Shown here piece by piece: positions 34,481-44,366 of a stretch of 64,000 nucleotides of DNA (position 1 is its first letter; every line of letters begins with the position of its first letter). The notes under the pieces were generated by a model. It did no database searches and had not been told where the DNA came from. It saw only the letters and a list, made by a program, of their open reading frames with translations. The position numbers were made by a program, and so were the translations under genes. Origin of the DNA: MGBC163016 sp964631345 (GTDB lineage: Bacteria > Actinomycetota > Coriobacteriia > Coriobacteriales > Eggerthellaceae); assembly GCA_964631345.1 (NCBI GenBank), contig CAZVWE010000002.1:248001-312000 (forward strand), given 5' to 3'.

Positions 34481-36532
34481 ATGGCTAGAAGGCAGCGAAG
34501 ACGTGGGCGTAAACAGACACGCTCAAAAACTAAGCACCTTGCTCGTGGAATCATCGAAGTTAACCCTAGAGGATTTGCTTTTGTAAAAACCGCAGATGGT
34601 GAGTTCTTTATACCTGCATCTAAAGTTGGTTTTGCCTTTGATGGTGATTTAGTAGAAGTTGCAAAAATCGGCTCTCATAGAAGAGAGCATCGTAAAGAGA
34701 AAACATCAAGTGATTCTTCACAAAGAATAGAGGGTAGAGTTGTTCGTGTTATAGAACGCGCTCATGATGTCGTTGTTGGTAGATATGAAATCGCTGAGCC
34801 TTTTGGAGTGGTTGTTCCGGAAGATCCTCATATCAGACACGATATATTTACTCAACTATCAGCAAATCCAGATATAGAAGATGGCTCCATCGTAAAGGTT
34901 CAAATTACCGATTATCCAGCTAGGGGATCTGCGGCGTGTGGACGGGTAATTGAAGTTCTTGGAAAAAGCGATGATCTGTCTCTAAAGATTGAGAGAATAA
35001 TTGCTCGACATGGGTTAGAGACAACTTTTTCTGAAGCATGTATAAATGAAGCTAATTTGCTTGAACTATCTATTGATGAAGCCCTAGAAAACGGTTATAG
35101 AGACATAAGGGATCGAATAACTTTTACGATTGATCCTGTTGATGCTAAGGATTTTGATGATGCGATATCTATAGAGCCAGATCCCAATGGCCATGAAGGA
35201 AATGTAGTTCTTGGTGTTCATATTGCGGATGTGTCTGCGTATGTGAAGTGGAATTCTGCAATTGATATGGATGCGCGTAAGCGATCAACTAGCACATATC
35301 TTCCCGATCGTGTAATACCGATGCTTCCTGAGCGCCTGTCTAACGATCTTTGTTCTCTTGTTCCTGGTGAAGACAGGTTATGCATGAGTGTTGATATATA
35401 CCTGAACAAGAATGCAGATATTGTTGGCTTTGAGGCATATCCTGCGGTTATGCGGTCTAATGCAAGGCTTACTTATGACGAAGTGCAAAAAGCCATCGAT
35501 GCTAAGAACTTTGATACTTGCAATACATCCGATCTGAATGGTTCATCAATAGATACAGAAAAACTGAATGCTGACCTTATGCCTCGTATTTTAAAAGCTG
35601 TAGAAATAGCAAAGAAACGTGAATGTGCGCGTGCGAAAAGTGGTGGCATTGATTTCGACACTAAAGAGGCAAAAGTTGTACTTGATAAGGACGGTCATCC
35701 AAACGATGTAGTTATTCGTGAGAAGACAGATGCGACGCAGTTAGTTGAAGAGGCCATGATCTTAGCTAATGAGGTTATCGCAACCCATCTTGAGCAAAAT
35801 GGATGGCCTTGCGCATATAGAATTCATGAACGTCCTGCTGCCGATGCTTTGAAAGGCGTATCTGATGTGTTGCAAGAATTTAAATGGTACACGCAAGAAA
35901 TGAAAGCAGGTCTTTTACAAGGTGATAGATCACAGATTCAGGCTATTCTTGCAGCATCTTCTGGACGTGTTGAGCATGAAATGGTCACTATGCTGCTTTT
36001 GCGAGCGATGATGCGTGCGATCTATTCTCCTGATAATGCCGGTCACTATGGACTCGGACTTTCAACATATTGCCATTTTACGAGCCCTATCAGGCGCTAT
36101 CCTGATCTTTTGGTTCATAGATTTTTAAGAGCGAGCCTTACCAAGCGTTTCGAAAAATTCGATCAGATGACGTCGAAGTTGCCGGCAATGTGTGAGCATG
36201 TATCTACTATGGAACGCGCTGCGGAGTTTGCTGCTATGGATTCTCAAAAGGCCATGATGGTTGAATATATGGCAAGTTTTATTGGTCAGAGGTTTCACGC
36301 AGTAATATCTGGTGTGACCACACATGGAATATATGTAAAACTCGAAAACTGTGCAGAAGGCATAGTGTCGATGAATGATCTTGGCCATGAGTATTTCATT
36401 TTTGATCCAATTCGCAAAGAACTTAAAGGATCTGATACGCAGAGAAAGTTCAGACTTGGTGCTGCTATTAATGTCGTTCTTATAGAGGCCGATACGCGAG
36501 TAGATGAACTGCGTTTTGCCCTAGCTGAATAG
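34481..36532 (+). CDS. rnr: Ribonuclease R
   Basis: A 3'-5' exoribonuclease of the RNB family (683 aa) that degrades structured RNA. The N-terminus is strongly basic (RRQRRRGRKQTRSKTK), followed by cold-shock-like OB folds. The RNB catalytic cluster is FTIDPVDAKDFDDAIS, with HFTSPIRRYPDLLVHR later and an S1 domain at the end. ATG 34481 is 3 bp after the ctpA stop. It is shorter than E. coli RNase R and closer in size to other actinobacterial and clostridial forms. No smpB or ssrA lies next to it. Confidence 0.95.
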   Translation: MARRQRRRGRKQTRSKTKHLARGIIEVNPRGFAFVKTADGEFFIPASKVGFAFDGDLVEVAKIGSHRREHRKEKTSSDSSQRIEGRVVRVIERAHDVVVGRYEIAEPFGVVVPEDPHIRHDIFTQLSANPDIEDGSIVKVQITDYPARGSAACGRVIEVLGKSDDLSLKIERIIARHGLETTFSEACINEANLLELSIDEALENGYRDIRDRITFTIDPVDAKDFDDAISIEPDPNGHEGNVVLGVHIADVSAYVKWNSAIDMDARKRSTSTYLPDRVIPMLPERLSNDLCSLVPGEDRLCMSVDIYLNKNADIVGFEAYPAVMRSNARLTYDEVQKAIDAKNFDTCNTSDLNGSSIDTEKLNADLMPRILKAVEIAKKRECARAKSGGIDFDTKEAKVVLDKDGHPNDVVIREKTDATQLVEEAMILANEVIATHLEQNGWPCAYRIHERPAADALKGVSDVLQEFKWYTQEMKAGLLQGDRSQIQAILAASSGRVEHEMVTMLLLRAMMRAIYSPDNAGHYGLGLSTYCHFTSPIRRYPDLLVHRFLRASLTKRFEKFDQMTSKLPAMCEHVSTMERAAEFAAMDSQKAMMVEYMASFIGQRFHAVISGVTTHGIYVKLENCAEGIVSMNDLGHEYFIFDPIRKELKGSDTQRKFRLGAAINVVLIEADTRVDELRFALAE

Positions 36533-36544
36533 CGTATTGGTGCT

Positions 36545-36583
36545 CAAGAAGCTAACACCCAAGAAGCTAACACCCAAGAAGCT
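36545..36583. repeat. 15-bp tandem repeat spanning the snf2 stop codon
   Basis: CAAGAAGCTAACACC occurs at 36545-36559 and 36560-36574, with a partial third copy (9 bp) at 36575-36583. On the minus strand each unit reads Leu-Leu-Gly-Cys-stop, so the helicase gene's last codons and stop are duplicated in frame. Confidence 0.93.
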
Positions 36584-39500
36584 TTGATAGTGTATCAATA
36601 TCAAATGATGATAAGGTATCAAGGCTTGTTTCAGAAACTATGGATTCAGCAAGAGATGACTTTGCTTTCTGAAGGGTGTCCATGCGCTCTTCTATGGTGT
36701 CTTTAGCAATAATTTTGTAAACGTTTACGTTATGGCGTTGACCAATTCTGTGAGCTCTCCCAACAGCCTGCTCCATTGCAGCTGAATTCCACCAAGGATC
36801 TGCGTGAATAACAATACTTGCGCCCGTGAAATTAAGTCCAACCCCTCCAGCTTTAAGCGAAACTAAAAATAGAGGTGTGTTATCTGTATTGAATGATTCA
36901 ACAAGTTCAATTCTCTTTTTCTTGTTTGTAGCACCTGTTATTACGTAAAAATCTATTCCTTCGTCTTCAAATCTTGTGCTTAAGATATCTAAATACGATG
37001 TAAATTGGGAAAACAAAAGAGTCTTCTTCCCAGCATCCATTGCTTCTTTAATAAGTTCGATGATTGCATTTTCTTTTGCAGCTTTATGAGATACGCATTC
37101 AAAAGCGAGGGATGGATCGAGTGCTGTCTGTCTAAGTCGCATCAACTCTGAAAGTGTTTGAACACGCATTTCGGGGTTGATGCCACGGTTTCCAAATTTT
37201 GTTTTACGCATCGCTTTTTGCTTGATGAGACTGTGTCTTAAATCCTGCTCTAATGCATGGTAAAGTTTTGCCTGAGTAGGCTCCATGTGAACATAAACTG
37301 TTGTTTCTGATTTGTCGGGAAGTTCTGTAAGTACGCTTTGCTTAAGACGTCTAAGCACAAAAGGTGCGATGATAGAAGAAAGCTCATCTGTTACTTTTTG
37401 GTCGCCACCTAAAATATCTGCTTCAAATCTCACCCTGAAAGATGAATAACTTCCAAGAAAACCAGGCATTAGAAAGTCAAAGATGGACCAAATCTCTGAA
37501 AGCCTGTTTTCTATAGGAGTCCCTGTAAGTGCAAATCTATGTTTTGATGAAAGCCGTTTTACAGCGCGTGCTGTTTTTGTGGCATGGTTTTTTATATATT
37601 GAGCTTCATCGAGTGCCACTACATTGAACTCGCTTGTGCAAAGCAAGTCAAAATCAAGTCGCACAGTGTCATATGATGCAATAAAAACATCAGGATTTTC
37701 CGTTTTCAAAAGCGATCTTCTTGCTTGTTTTGAGCCATCAAGTACGCAGGTTTTAATAGATGGGGCAAACTTGGAAAACTCTTCTTCCCAGTTGTAAACA
37801 AGTGATGCCGGGCATATTATCAATGAAGGTAAATCACACATTTGTTTTTCTTTAAGGGTCAAAAGAAGAGAGATTAATTGTACAGACTTTCCTAAACCCA
37901 TTTCGTCTGCGAGTATTCCCCCAAATCTAAGTTCAACTAAATTGAAGAGCCAAGTAAGACCATCTTTTTGATATGGTCTTAAAGTAGCTTTTAAACTTTT
38001 CGGTACTTTGCATGGTTTGATGTTGTTTCCATTAAGTCTTATAAGGAAATCGTCAAATGAAGCATCAGTGAAGATGTCTACATCAGGATCATTAAAGTAA
38101 GTTGCCATATAGGCTGGTAGGCGCAATTTACCTGAAGATATGTCATTTGGAGATACTCCAAGATGTCTCAGCAACGCATCTAGATCACGTATTGATTTTT
38201 CGTCTAAGGATATAAATGACCCATTTTTAAGTCTGTGGTAATGTCGCTTTTTTCTGTAGGCAGAAAGTACTGCGGATAACTCTTCGGAAGATACATCGGA
38301 TGGATGTATTTCCATGTCTATTAGATCACCATTAATTGAAAGTCCAATTTGACACGAAGGTGTTTTATCCTTAATCAGCGCATCAAAAGCAGATGTTGTA
38401 AAAACATCGCCCACTTGCTCAAATTCATTAAGTCCGCTAAATAGGAGATCTCCCACACGGTCGGAATCTTTAAGTGGTATCTGCATATCGATCGGAAAAT
38501 ATGATGTTGCAACACTTACGGCATCATTTTCTAATCTTTCGTCATGCCATACTTTATCTGTACCAAATTGGTGTCGATCAGATGAGGCGTGTTTTTCATT
38601 TTCTTCAGGCAATATTTTAGTAGGAGATAACAGGGTATATTCGTGCGTTCCATAAGTTGCAGAAACGATAAGCTCGATAATTCCATTTATGCCTTGTCCT
38701 GTTTTATCGAACTTAAATGATGCTTTGCCAAGTTGTGGAATGTATTTATCTAAAGAGTTGGGAATATCTGTTTTGATGACTTGATTAATAACAGGTAATA
38801 GATATCTACAAAATGGAGAAATATCATCGTCTGCAATAAAGACAGCGCCATCGCATTCGCTTGCATTTTTTAAGACTTTAATAGGAATTTCAGAATCAAC
38901 TTCGATAAGCCATATGCGATCATCTTTTATAACAGCGACTGTTCCGATGCCTTCTGCAAATAGAACATTCTCAAGTCCTGTAAGAACATATCCGCCCTCA
39001 TCAGGTTTTATATAGCATGTGATGTCCGGAAATCCTCTTTGTATGCTGCAATGAGTGATATCTGTATCTGTAGAGGAGTTTTCAAAATAGAATCCGTCTG
39101 ATTCTAAAAGCCCCAAAATAGTGCACAATTCTGTTTCTGAGATCAAAAGCAGGCTATTTGAATTCGATCTACTTTTTGTATGTATAGAGAGAGTGGGGGA
39201 TTCAAAAGATGTGACCATACTTGCGATGAATTCAGCTAGCCTCCATGATGTTTCATCAAAGGCGCTTCTTGTATGAAAAAATCCGAGGCGTTTTCCGTAT
39301 TCAACAAATGACCCCTTGACGATAGCTTGTGCAAATTCGTAGATGTCAGATACGGTATAGACCGAATTTTCGTGAATGACTTTTAGCTTGAGCTCCCAGT
39401 TTCCGAAGTCGTGCTTGATATAGACATCTATATGCACAGATTTATCTTTTATTTGGGTTGGTTTCCCATCTTGCATTTTGAATTTATGATCTAGCTGTTG

Positions 39501-39902
39501 TGAGTGCTTCGGAATGGCTTTTAGATAAGTATCGATTGCCACTTTTGTATCGAAATCGGTTTTGCGAACAGCGCAATCAGTGAATCCGTCATATGCATCA
39601 GGGTTTCGTTTGAAATCTAAGGCTAGAGCCACGCAGTGTTTACACATACCTTGCATACGAACGCTTGCGGCACATGTGCAGGTGCTATCTAGAATCTCAT
39701 CTGAGAATTCATCCATGATGATCGTAGATGAAAAGCTTTCTTGAAGTCCGCTAGATGAAAGAACGTGCGCAAAAGCTTCACTTTCATCTTTATGTCGCCC
39801 AAACTTTCTGTTTGACAACATATTTTCAGACGATGCGATTGTCTCTCCTCGCGAAAACGCCTTTGCACTTGAGCTATCGACAATCTCCTTAAGCGTGAGC
39901 AA
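36567..39902 (-). CDS. SNF2-family helicase with SWIM zinc finger
   Basis: A 1111-aa DNA-dependent ATPase of the bacterial SWIM-SNF2 group. The SWIM motif (STCTCAAS ... GMCKHC) lies at about residues 72-92. After a 550-residue middle region come the helicase motifs: LADEMGLGKSVQ (I), ALDEAQYIKN (II, DEAQ), TGTPIENRL (III) and GRAHRIGQR (VI). Such proteins are linked to chromatin-like remodelling or transcription recycling, but the cellular role is uncertain. The start is TTG at 39902 with GAGGAGAGG about 8 nt ahead on the minus strand. It is the only long gene here on the minus strand and is convergent with rnr. Confidence 0.92.
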   Translation of the reverse strand: MLTLKEIVDSSSAKAFSRGETIASSENMLSNRKFGRHKDESEAFAHVLSSSGLQESFSSTIIMDEFSDEILDSTCTCAASVRMQGMCKHCVALALDFKRNPDAYDGFTDCAVRKTDFDTKVAIDTYLKAIPKHSQQLDHKFKMQDGKPTQIKDKSVHIDVYIKHDFGNWELKLKVIHENSVYTVSDIYEFAQAIVKGSFVEYGKRLGFFHTRSAFDETSWRLAEFIASMVTSFESPTLSIHTKSRSNSNSLLLISETELCTILGLLESDGFYFENSSTDTDITHCSIQRGFPDITCYIKPDEGGYVLTGLENVLFAEGIGTVAVIKDDRIWLIEVDSEIPIKVLKNASECDGAVFIADDDISPFCRYLLPVINQVIKTDIPNSLDKYIPQLGKASFKFDKTGQGINGIIELIVSATYGTHEYTLLSPTKILPEENEKHASSDRHQFGTDKVWHDERLENDAVSVATSYFPIDMQIPLKDSDRVGDLLFSGLNEFEQVGDVFTTSAFDALIKDKTPSCQIGLSINGDLIDMEIHPSDVSSEELSAVLSAYRKKRHYHRLKNGSFISLDEKSIRDLDALLRHLGVSPNDISSGKLRLPAYMATYFNDPDVDIFTDASFDDFLIRLNGNNIKPCKVPKSLKATLRPYQKDGLTWLFNLVELRFGGILADEMGLGKSVQLISLLLTLKEKQMCDLPSLIICPASLVYNWEEEFSKFAPSIKTCVLDGSKQARRSLLKTENPDVFIASYDTVRLDFDLLCTSEFNVVALDEAQYIKNHATKTARAVKRLSSKHRFALTGTPIENRLSEIWSIFDFLMPGFLGSYSSFRVRFEADILGGDQKVTDELSSIIAPFVLRRLKQSVLTELPDKSETTVYVHMEPTQAKLYHALEQDLRHSLIKQKAMRKTKFGNRGINPEMRVQTLSELMRLRQTALDPSLAFECVSHKAAKENAIIELIKEAMDAGKKTLLFSQFTSYLDILSTRFEDEGIDFYVITGATNKKKRIELVESFNTDNTPLFLVSLKAGGVGLNFTGASIVIHADPWWNSAAMEQAVGRAHRIGQRHNVNVYKIIAKDTIEERMDTLQKAKSSLAESIVSETSLDTLSSFDIDTLSKLLGC

Positions 39903-40030
39903 GTAAAACCTCTCCTCATAAAGACAACTAATAATGGCTCATATTGTTTTAATATGCTTGAGAACTAACGCAAAACGAGCAATAGTTCATCTTAGACCAA
40001 GAGACGTCGTATGTGGTAGAACAGGCGCGC

Positions 40031-40036
40031 TATAAT
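40031..40036 (+). promoter_or_regulatory. Candidate -10 box of efp
   Basis: A perfect TATAAT lies 31 bp before the GTG start of efp. There is no good -35 at 16-18 bp. It would give a leader of about 25 nt. Confidence 0.4.
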
Positions 40037-40066
40037 GGCCTAGACAGCAACGTGAAAGGAATGACA

Positions 40067-40630
40067 GTGGCAACAATTTCAACCGCAGATTTTAGAAACG
40101 GTATGTGCATAGTAAACAATGGAAAAATGTGCACCATAGTTGAATTTCAGCATGTAAAGCCTGGAAAAGGTGGCGCATTTGTTCGTACAAAGCTTAAGGA
40201 TATTAAAACTGGACGTGTAGTTGATTACACATTTAACTCAGGTACAAAATTTGATTCAGTTCGCCTTGAGACAAAGAAAATGCAATATCTATACGATGAT
40301 GGCAGCGATTATTACTTTATGGATAATGACACATTTGAGCAGATGTCAATTCCTGCTGCCACTGTAGGAGAAGCATCTAATTGGTTAAAAGCAAATGATG
40401 AAGCATCTCTTTTATATGCAGGCGATGAATTGATTTCTATTGAACCACCGATGTTTGTTGAGTTGGAAGTCACTCATACAGAGCCTGGATTTAAGGGTGA
40501 TACCGCGACAAATACAACAAAACCAGCAACCTTAGAAACTGGCATTGAATTGCAGGTTCCAACGTTTATTGAGATTGGCGATGTCCTTCAGATCGATACT
40601 AGAGACGGTCGCTTCATTAAGCGTGTCTGA
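40067..40630 (+). CDS. efp: Translation elongation factor P
   Basis: EF-P rescues ribosomes stalled at consecutive prolines. The 187-aa protein has the family start MATISTADFRNGM and the KPGKGGAFV loop whose lysine contacts the peptidyl transferase centre and is modified in some species. No modification gene is adjacent. GTG 40067 is chosen: AAAGGA at 40055-40060 is spaced 6 nt, whereas the in-frame ATG 40061 directly touches that SD. It diverges from snf2 and precedes the carboxylase operon, as efp does in Firmicutes. Confidence 0.95.
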   Translation: MATISTADFRNGMCIVNNGKMCTIVEFQHVKPGKGGAFVRTKLKDIKTGRVVDYTFNSGTKFDSVRLETKKMQYLYDDGSDYYFMDNDTFEQMSIPAATVGEASNWLKANDEASLLYAGDELISIEPPMFVELEVTHTEPGFKGDTATNTTKPATLETGIELQVPTFIEIGDVLQIDTRDGRFIKRV

Positions 40631-40655
40631 TCGAAAAAACCGATCATTCATCTTG

Positions 40656-40661
40656 TATAAT
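40656..40661 (+). promoter_or_regulatory. Candidate -10 box of the carboxylase operon
   Basis: TATAAT at 40656-40661, preceded by TTG, lies 91 bp before the TTG start at 40752. The -35 region is A-rich and weak. A second -10-like TATAGT is at 40701-40706. Confidence 0.35.
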
Positions 40662-40751
40662 TCAAAGCTTCAACCATTTCTTTGGGAACATATTTGTGGG
40701 TATAGTTTCCAAAATTGTGGATCTTTGACTTTTGAATAGGAGGTGCGCACC

Positions 40752-42644
40752 TTGGCTAGACTACAGATCATGGATACAACAATCCGCGATGGTCAGCAAA
40801 GTCTTTGGGCGACGCGCATGCAAATAGGGGAAATGCTCCCAATTCTTCCAAAAATGGATAAAGTTGGGTATTGGGCCATTGAAGCTTGGGGCGGTGCAAC
40901 TTTTGATACATGCCTTAGGTTTTTAGATGAAAACCCGTGGGAGCGTCTTCGCTCTATAAAGGCCAATACGCCAAATACCCCATTGTCTATGCTGTCGCGT
41001 GGACAGAACCTTGTTGGATACAAACATTATTCAAGAGATATCGTTTTTCATTTTATTGAATGCGCACATAGAAACGGTATTGAGGTATTCCGCGTATTTG
41101 ACGCGCTGAATGACATTAGAAACGTTGTTGATAATGCAGAAGCCATCAAAGCATGTGGTGCCCATTTTGAAGGTGCAATTTCTTATACGGTATCTCCTGT
41201 ACACACACTTGATAGTTTTCTTGAGTATGGACAGCAGCTAAAAGAACTTGGCGCTGACAGCATTGCAATTAAAGATATGGCTGGAATGCTTACGCCTTAT
41301 CGTACAGAACGTATGGTGAAGGCGTTTAACGCTGAAGTTGGCCTTCCTGTACATATCCATTGTCACTATGTTGGCGGCATGGCTCCAGCAAATATTATTA
41401 AAGCGGCAGAGGCAGGTGCTGCTATTGCAGATACCGCACATGCTCCTCTTGCGTTTGGTAACTCACATCCTGCAGTTGAGATGATAGCGTCAGCTTTCCA
41501 GGAAAGCCGTTATGACACAGGCCTTGATCTTGACTTGCTTTTTGAGATTTCTGAATATTGGGAAGAGGTAAGAAAGCGCGGTCATTATAAGCGCGGCGTG
41601 TCATCTCTTACGCATATGAAGGTTTATTCTCACCAAGTTCCTGGCGGCATGATGTCCAATCTAGTTTCGCAGCTTGAGGTTCAAAAAGCATCAGATAGAC
41701 TTGGCGAGGTTATGGCAGAGATCCCGAAGGTTCGTGCAGAGGTTGGGTATCCTCCACTTGTAACTCCGCTTTCACAAATTGTTGGAACACAGGCAGTATT
41801 TAATGTTCTTACCGGTAAAAGATGGTCTGTCATCTCCAAGGAAATGAAAGACTATATCTGCGGATACTATGGAAAAGCGCCGGGACGCATGGATCCGGAT
41901 ATTGTTGCCAAAGTTGCAGGTAACTCAGAGATTTTGGATCCAAGTATTGCGCCTGGAACACTTGCAACTACAACTTTTGAAGAGGTTGCCGAAGAAATTG
42001 GAGATTTGGCACATTCAGAAGAAGACATATTGATGTATGCGTTGTTCCCTAATGAAGCTAGAACATATTTAAGCAAGCATCGCACATCTGAGAGGGTGGA
42101 TTTCTTACTTGAACAGGAGTCCAGTGGTACCAAGGAGGACGATTACGTGGATATCAACCAGATCCGAGAACTCGTGAAGGTTGCAGAGGAAAGCGGAGTT
42201 GGAGAGATTGTAGTTGAAGAGGAAGGTGTAAGGATTGCTGTTCGCATGCCAGGTGAGGGCGGTATACAGCAACCAGTAGCAGCACCTGCAATTCCTGCAG
42301 CAACAGTAGCGCCTGATGCTGATGCTCCAGCTAAAAAAGAAGCTCCTGCAACAGATAATACTGATCGCCCAAATACATGGTATCCAGTTACAGCGCCTAT
42401 GGTTGGAACATATTACGAAGCGCCAGCTCCAGGTGAGGCTCCATTTGTACGTGTTGGAGATGAAGTTGCAGCGGGCGAGACGCTTTGTATTGTTGAAGCC
42501 ATGAAACTTATGAACGAGATTACAGCTGAAGAGATGGGCACAGTTCGTGAGGTGTGTCTAGAGGATTCAACACCTGTTGAGTATGGAACAGTGCTTTTCT
42601 ATATTGAGCCACATGAGCCAGTTCCTGTGCTTCCCAAGGAGTAG
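40752..42644 (+). CDS. Carboxyltransferase (5S/PycB type) fused to AccB-like biotin carrier
   Basis: A 630-aa two-part protein. Residues 1-455 are a pyruvate/oxaloacetate-type carboxyltransferase close to the transcarboxylase 5S subunit: DTTIRDGQQSLWATRM, AWGGATFDTCLRFL, MLSRGQNLVGY, IKDMAG, HIHCHYVGG, and SQIVGTQAVFNVL. Residues about 465-630 are a biotin carrier of AccB type, beginning DINQIRELVKVAEESG and ending with the biotin site EAMKLMNEI. With AccC next door it could form a pyruvate carboxylase or decarboxylase; acetyl-CoA carboxylase use of its carrier is also possible. The start is TTG 40752, 8 nt after GGAGG; GTG 40743 overlaps that SD. Confidence 0.88.
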   Translation: MARLQIMDTTIRDGQQSLWATRMQIGEMLPILPKMDKVGYWAIEAWGGATFDTCLRFLDENPWERLRSIKANTPNTPLSMLSRGQNLVGYKHYSRDIVFHFIECAHRNGIEVFRVFDALNDIRNVVDNAEAIKACGAHFEGAISYTVSPVHTLDSFLEYGQQLKELGADSIAIKDMAGMLTPYRTERMVKAFNAEVGLPVHIHCHYVGGMAPANIIKAAEAGAAIADTAHAPLAFGNSHPAVEMIASAFQESRYDTGLDLDLLFEISEYWEEVRKRGHYKRGVSSLTHMKVYSHQVPGGMMSNLVSQLEVQKASDRLGEVMAEIPKVRAEVGYPPLVTPLSQIVGTQAVFNVLTGKRWSVISKEMKDYICGYYGKAPGRMDPDIVAKVAGNSEILDPSIAPGTLATTTFEEVAEEIGDLAHSEEDILMYALFPNEARTYLSKHRTSERVDFLLEQESSGTKEDDYVDINQIRELVKVAEESGVGEIVVEEEGVRIAVRMPGEGGIQQPVAAPAIPAATVAPDADAPAKKEAPATDNTDRPNTWYPVTAPMVGTYYEAPAPGEAPFVRVGDEVAAGETLCIVEAMKLMNEITAEEMGTVREVCLEDSTPVEYGTVLFYIEPHEPVPVLPKE

Positions 42645-42650
42645 TGTTAG

Positions 42651-44003
42651 ATGTTTCAGAAGATCCTTGTAGCAAATAGAGGCGAAGTAGCGCTAAGGGT
42701 CATGCGTGCAGCGCGTGAGCTTGGTATTAAAACGGTTGCTGTTTATTCAACAGAGGATGCGGATACATATCCAGTTCAATATGCTGACGAAGCGGTATGT
42801 ATAGGTCCTGCACAATCGAATCAAAGCTACCTTGTAATTCCAAACATCATAGCTGCTGCTAAAAACACAGGCGCGGAGGCCATTCATCCGGGTTATGGGT
42901 TTCTTGCAGAAAACGCTGAATTTGCTCGCGCGTGCGCAGATAACGACATTGTGTTCATAGGTCCTTCTCCTGAATGTATTGAGAAGATGGGCGATAAGGC
43001 ATCGGCTCGTGAAACCATGGCTCTATGCGGAGTTCCTACGGTTCCAGGCTCTGATGGTCTTTGTGACACCATAGATGAGGCTCGGGAATTTGCTGAGCGC
43101 GTAGGATATCCAGTGCTTATTAAGGCTACTGCCGGTGGTGGTGGTAAAGGTATGCGCGAAGTTCATACACCCGATGAGTTGGAACCGCAATATAAAGCGG
43201 CAAGAACCGAAGCTGGTGCTGCTTTTGGCGATGATGGCGTGTATCTTGAAAAACTAGTGCTTCGTCCAAGGCATGTTGAGGTGCAAGTTTTAGCTGATGA
43301 TTTCGGCAATAGCGTTTCTTTGTGCGAGCGCGATTGTTCTATTCAGCGTCGCCATCAAAAGCTACTTGAAGAAGCGCCTTCTCCTGCACTTAACGATGAC
43401 ATTAGACGCGCTATGGGTGTTGCTGCAATAAAAGCAGTACGCGCTGTTGGGTATAAAAACGCAGGCACTATTGAGTTTTTGCTTGATGAAAGCGGAAACT
43501 TTTACTTCATGGAAATGAATACTCGTGTACAAGTTGAACATCCAGTAACTGAGATGATCACAGATACAGATATCATCAAAGAGCAATTTCGTATTGCGTG
43601 CGGAGATCCGATGAGTTGCGCTGATCGTGCGCCATTTAAGCCAATTGGTCATGCAATTGAGATGAGAATTAATGCAGAAGATCCAGAGCATGGATTTAGG
43701 CCATCTCCCGGGACGATAACAAAATTCAATCTTCCTGGAGGCCCTGGCGTTAGAGTTGAAACACATATACGTGAAGGTGCTAAGATTTCGCCGTATTATG
43801 ATTCATTAGTGGCTAAACTTATAGTTCATGGGCAGGATAGACAGGAAGCTATTGAACGTGCTCGTCGTGCTTTGGATGAATTTGAGATTGAGGGTATTGC
43901 GACTACCATTCCTTTTCATAAAAGGGTTATGGAAAACCAATGCTTCTTAGAAGGAAATGCCACCACCGATTTCATAGAGACCCAGATGGGAGATTTGCTA
44001 TGA
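42651..44003 (+). CDS. accC: Biotin carboxylase
   Basis: ATP-dependent carboxylation of the carrier biotin. The 450-aa ATP-grasp enzyme has KILVANRGEVALRVMRAA, the Gly-rich loop KATAGGGGKGMR, EKLVLRPRHVEVQVL, CERDCSIQRRHQK, and EMNTRVQVEHPVTE. It starts 6 bp after the carboxyltransferase-carrier gene and overlaps asp23 by 4 bp (ATGA), so it is part of one operon. Its substrate depends on its partner and cannot be read from this subunit. Confidence 0.95.
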   Translation: MFQKILVANRGEVALRVMRAARELGIKTVAVYSTEDADTYPVQYADEAVCIGPAQSNQSYLVIPNIIAAAKNTGAEAIHPGYGFLAENAEFARACADNDIVFIGPSPECIEKMGDKASARETMALCGVPTVPGSDGLCDTIDEAREFAERVGYPVLIKATAGGGGKGMREVHTPDELEPQYKAARTEAGAAFGDDGVYLEKLVLRPRHVEVQVLADDFGNSVSLCERDCSIQRRHQKLLEEAPSPALNDDIRRAMGVAAIKAVRAVGYKNAGTIEFLLDESGNFYFMEMNTRVQVEHPVTEMITDTDIIKEQFRIACGDPMSCADRAPFKPIGHAIEMRINAEDPEHGFRPSPGTITKFNLPGGPGVRVETHIREGAKISPYYDSLVAKLIVHGQDRQEAIERARRALDEFEIEGIATTIPFHKRVMENQCFLEGNATTDFIETQMGDLL

Positions 44004-44350
44004 CAGAGGAAATTGCTCAAAACATGAAAATTGCACCTGGTGTTGTAGAGACCATCATCTCTATAACAGCAAACGAGATGGATGGTGTTGCATCTGTCGG
44101 CTCGTTTTCAACAAGCGGACTTAGATCAGTTTTTGGTTCGCGTCCATCAACTACAGGGATTGCCACACAGTTTGATGACGACGGAAAGATAGAAATCACT
44201 CTGCACATTGAGGTTTACTACGGATTTGTGCTTCCAGAGCTTGCAGAAAAACTTCGCCAAGCAATTAGCGATGCTCTTTTAGTACAGGTTGGCATTGAAG
44301 TGTCCAAGGTGGATATCTTCATTGATGGAATCCAGTTCAATAAGCAATAA
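44000..44350 (+). CDS. Asp23/Gls24 family protein (YqhY-like)
   Basis: A 116-aa Asp23 (alkaline shock) family protein: IAPGVVETIISITANEMDGV at the start and HIEVYYGFVLPELAEKLR in the middle. Paralogues next to accB-accC in Firmicutes (YqhY) are tied to control of acetyl-CoA carboxylase; here it sits in the same place, after accC. The start ATG 44000 overlaps the accC stop. Membrane segments are absent. Confidence 0.9.
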   Translation: MTEEIAQNMKIAPGVVETIISITANEMDGVASVGSFSTSGLRSVFGSRPSTTGIATQFDDDGKIEITLHIEVYYGFVLPELAEKLRQAISDALLVQVGIEVSKVDIFIDGIQFNKQ

Positions 44351-44366
44351 ATAGCCAATAATAAGT

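Noticed and set aside
40628..40646. Hairpin TGATCG/CGATCA at the efp stop as a terminator
   Set aside because: The 6-bp stem has only two... three G-C pairs and is not followed by a T-run.
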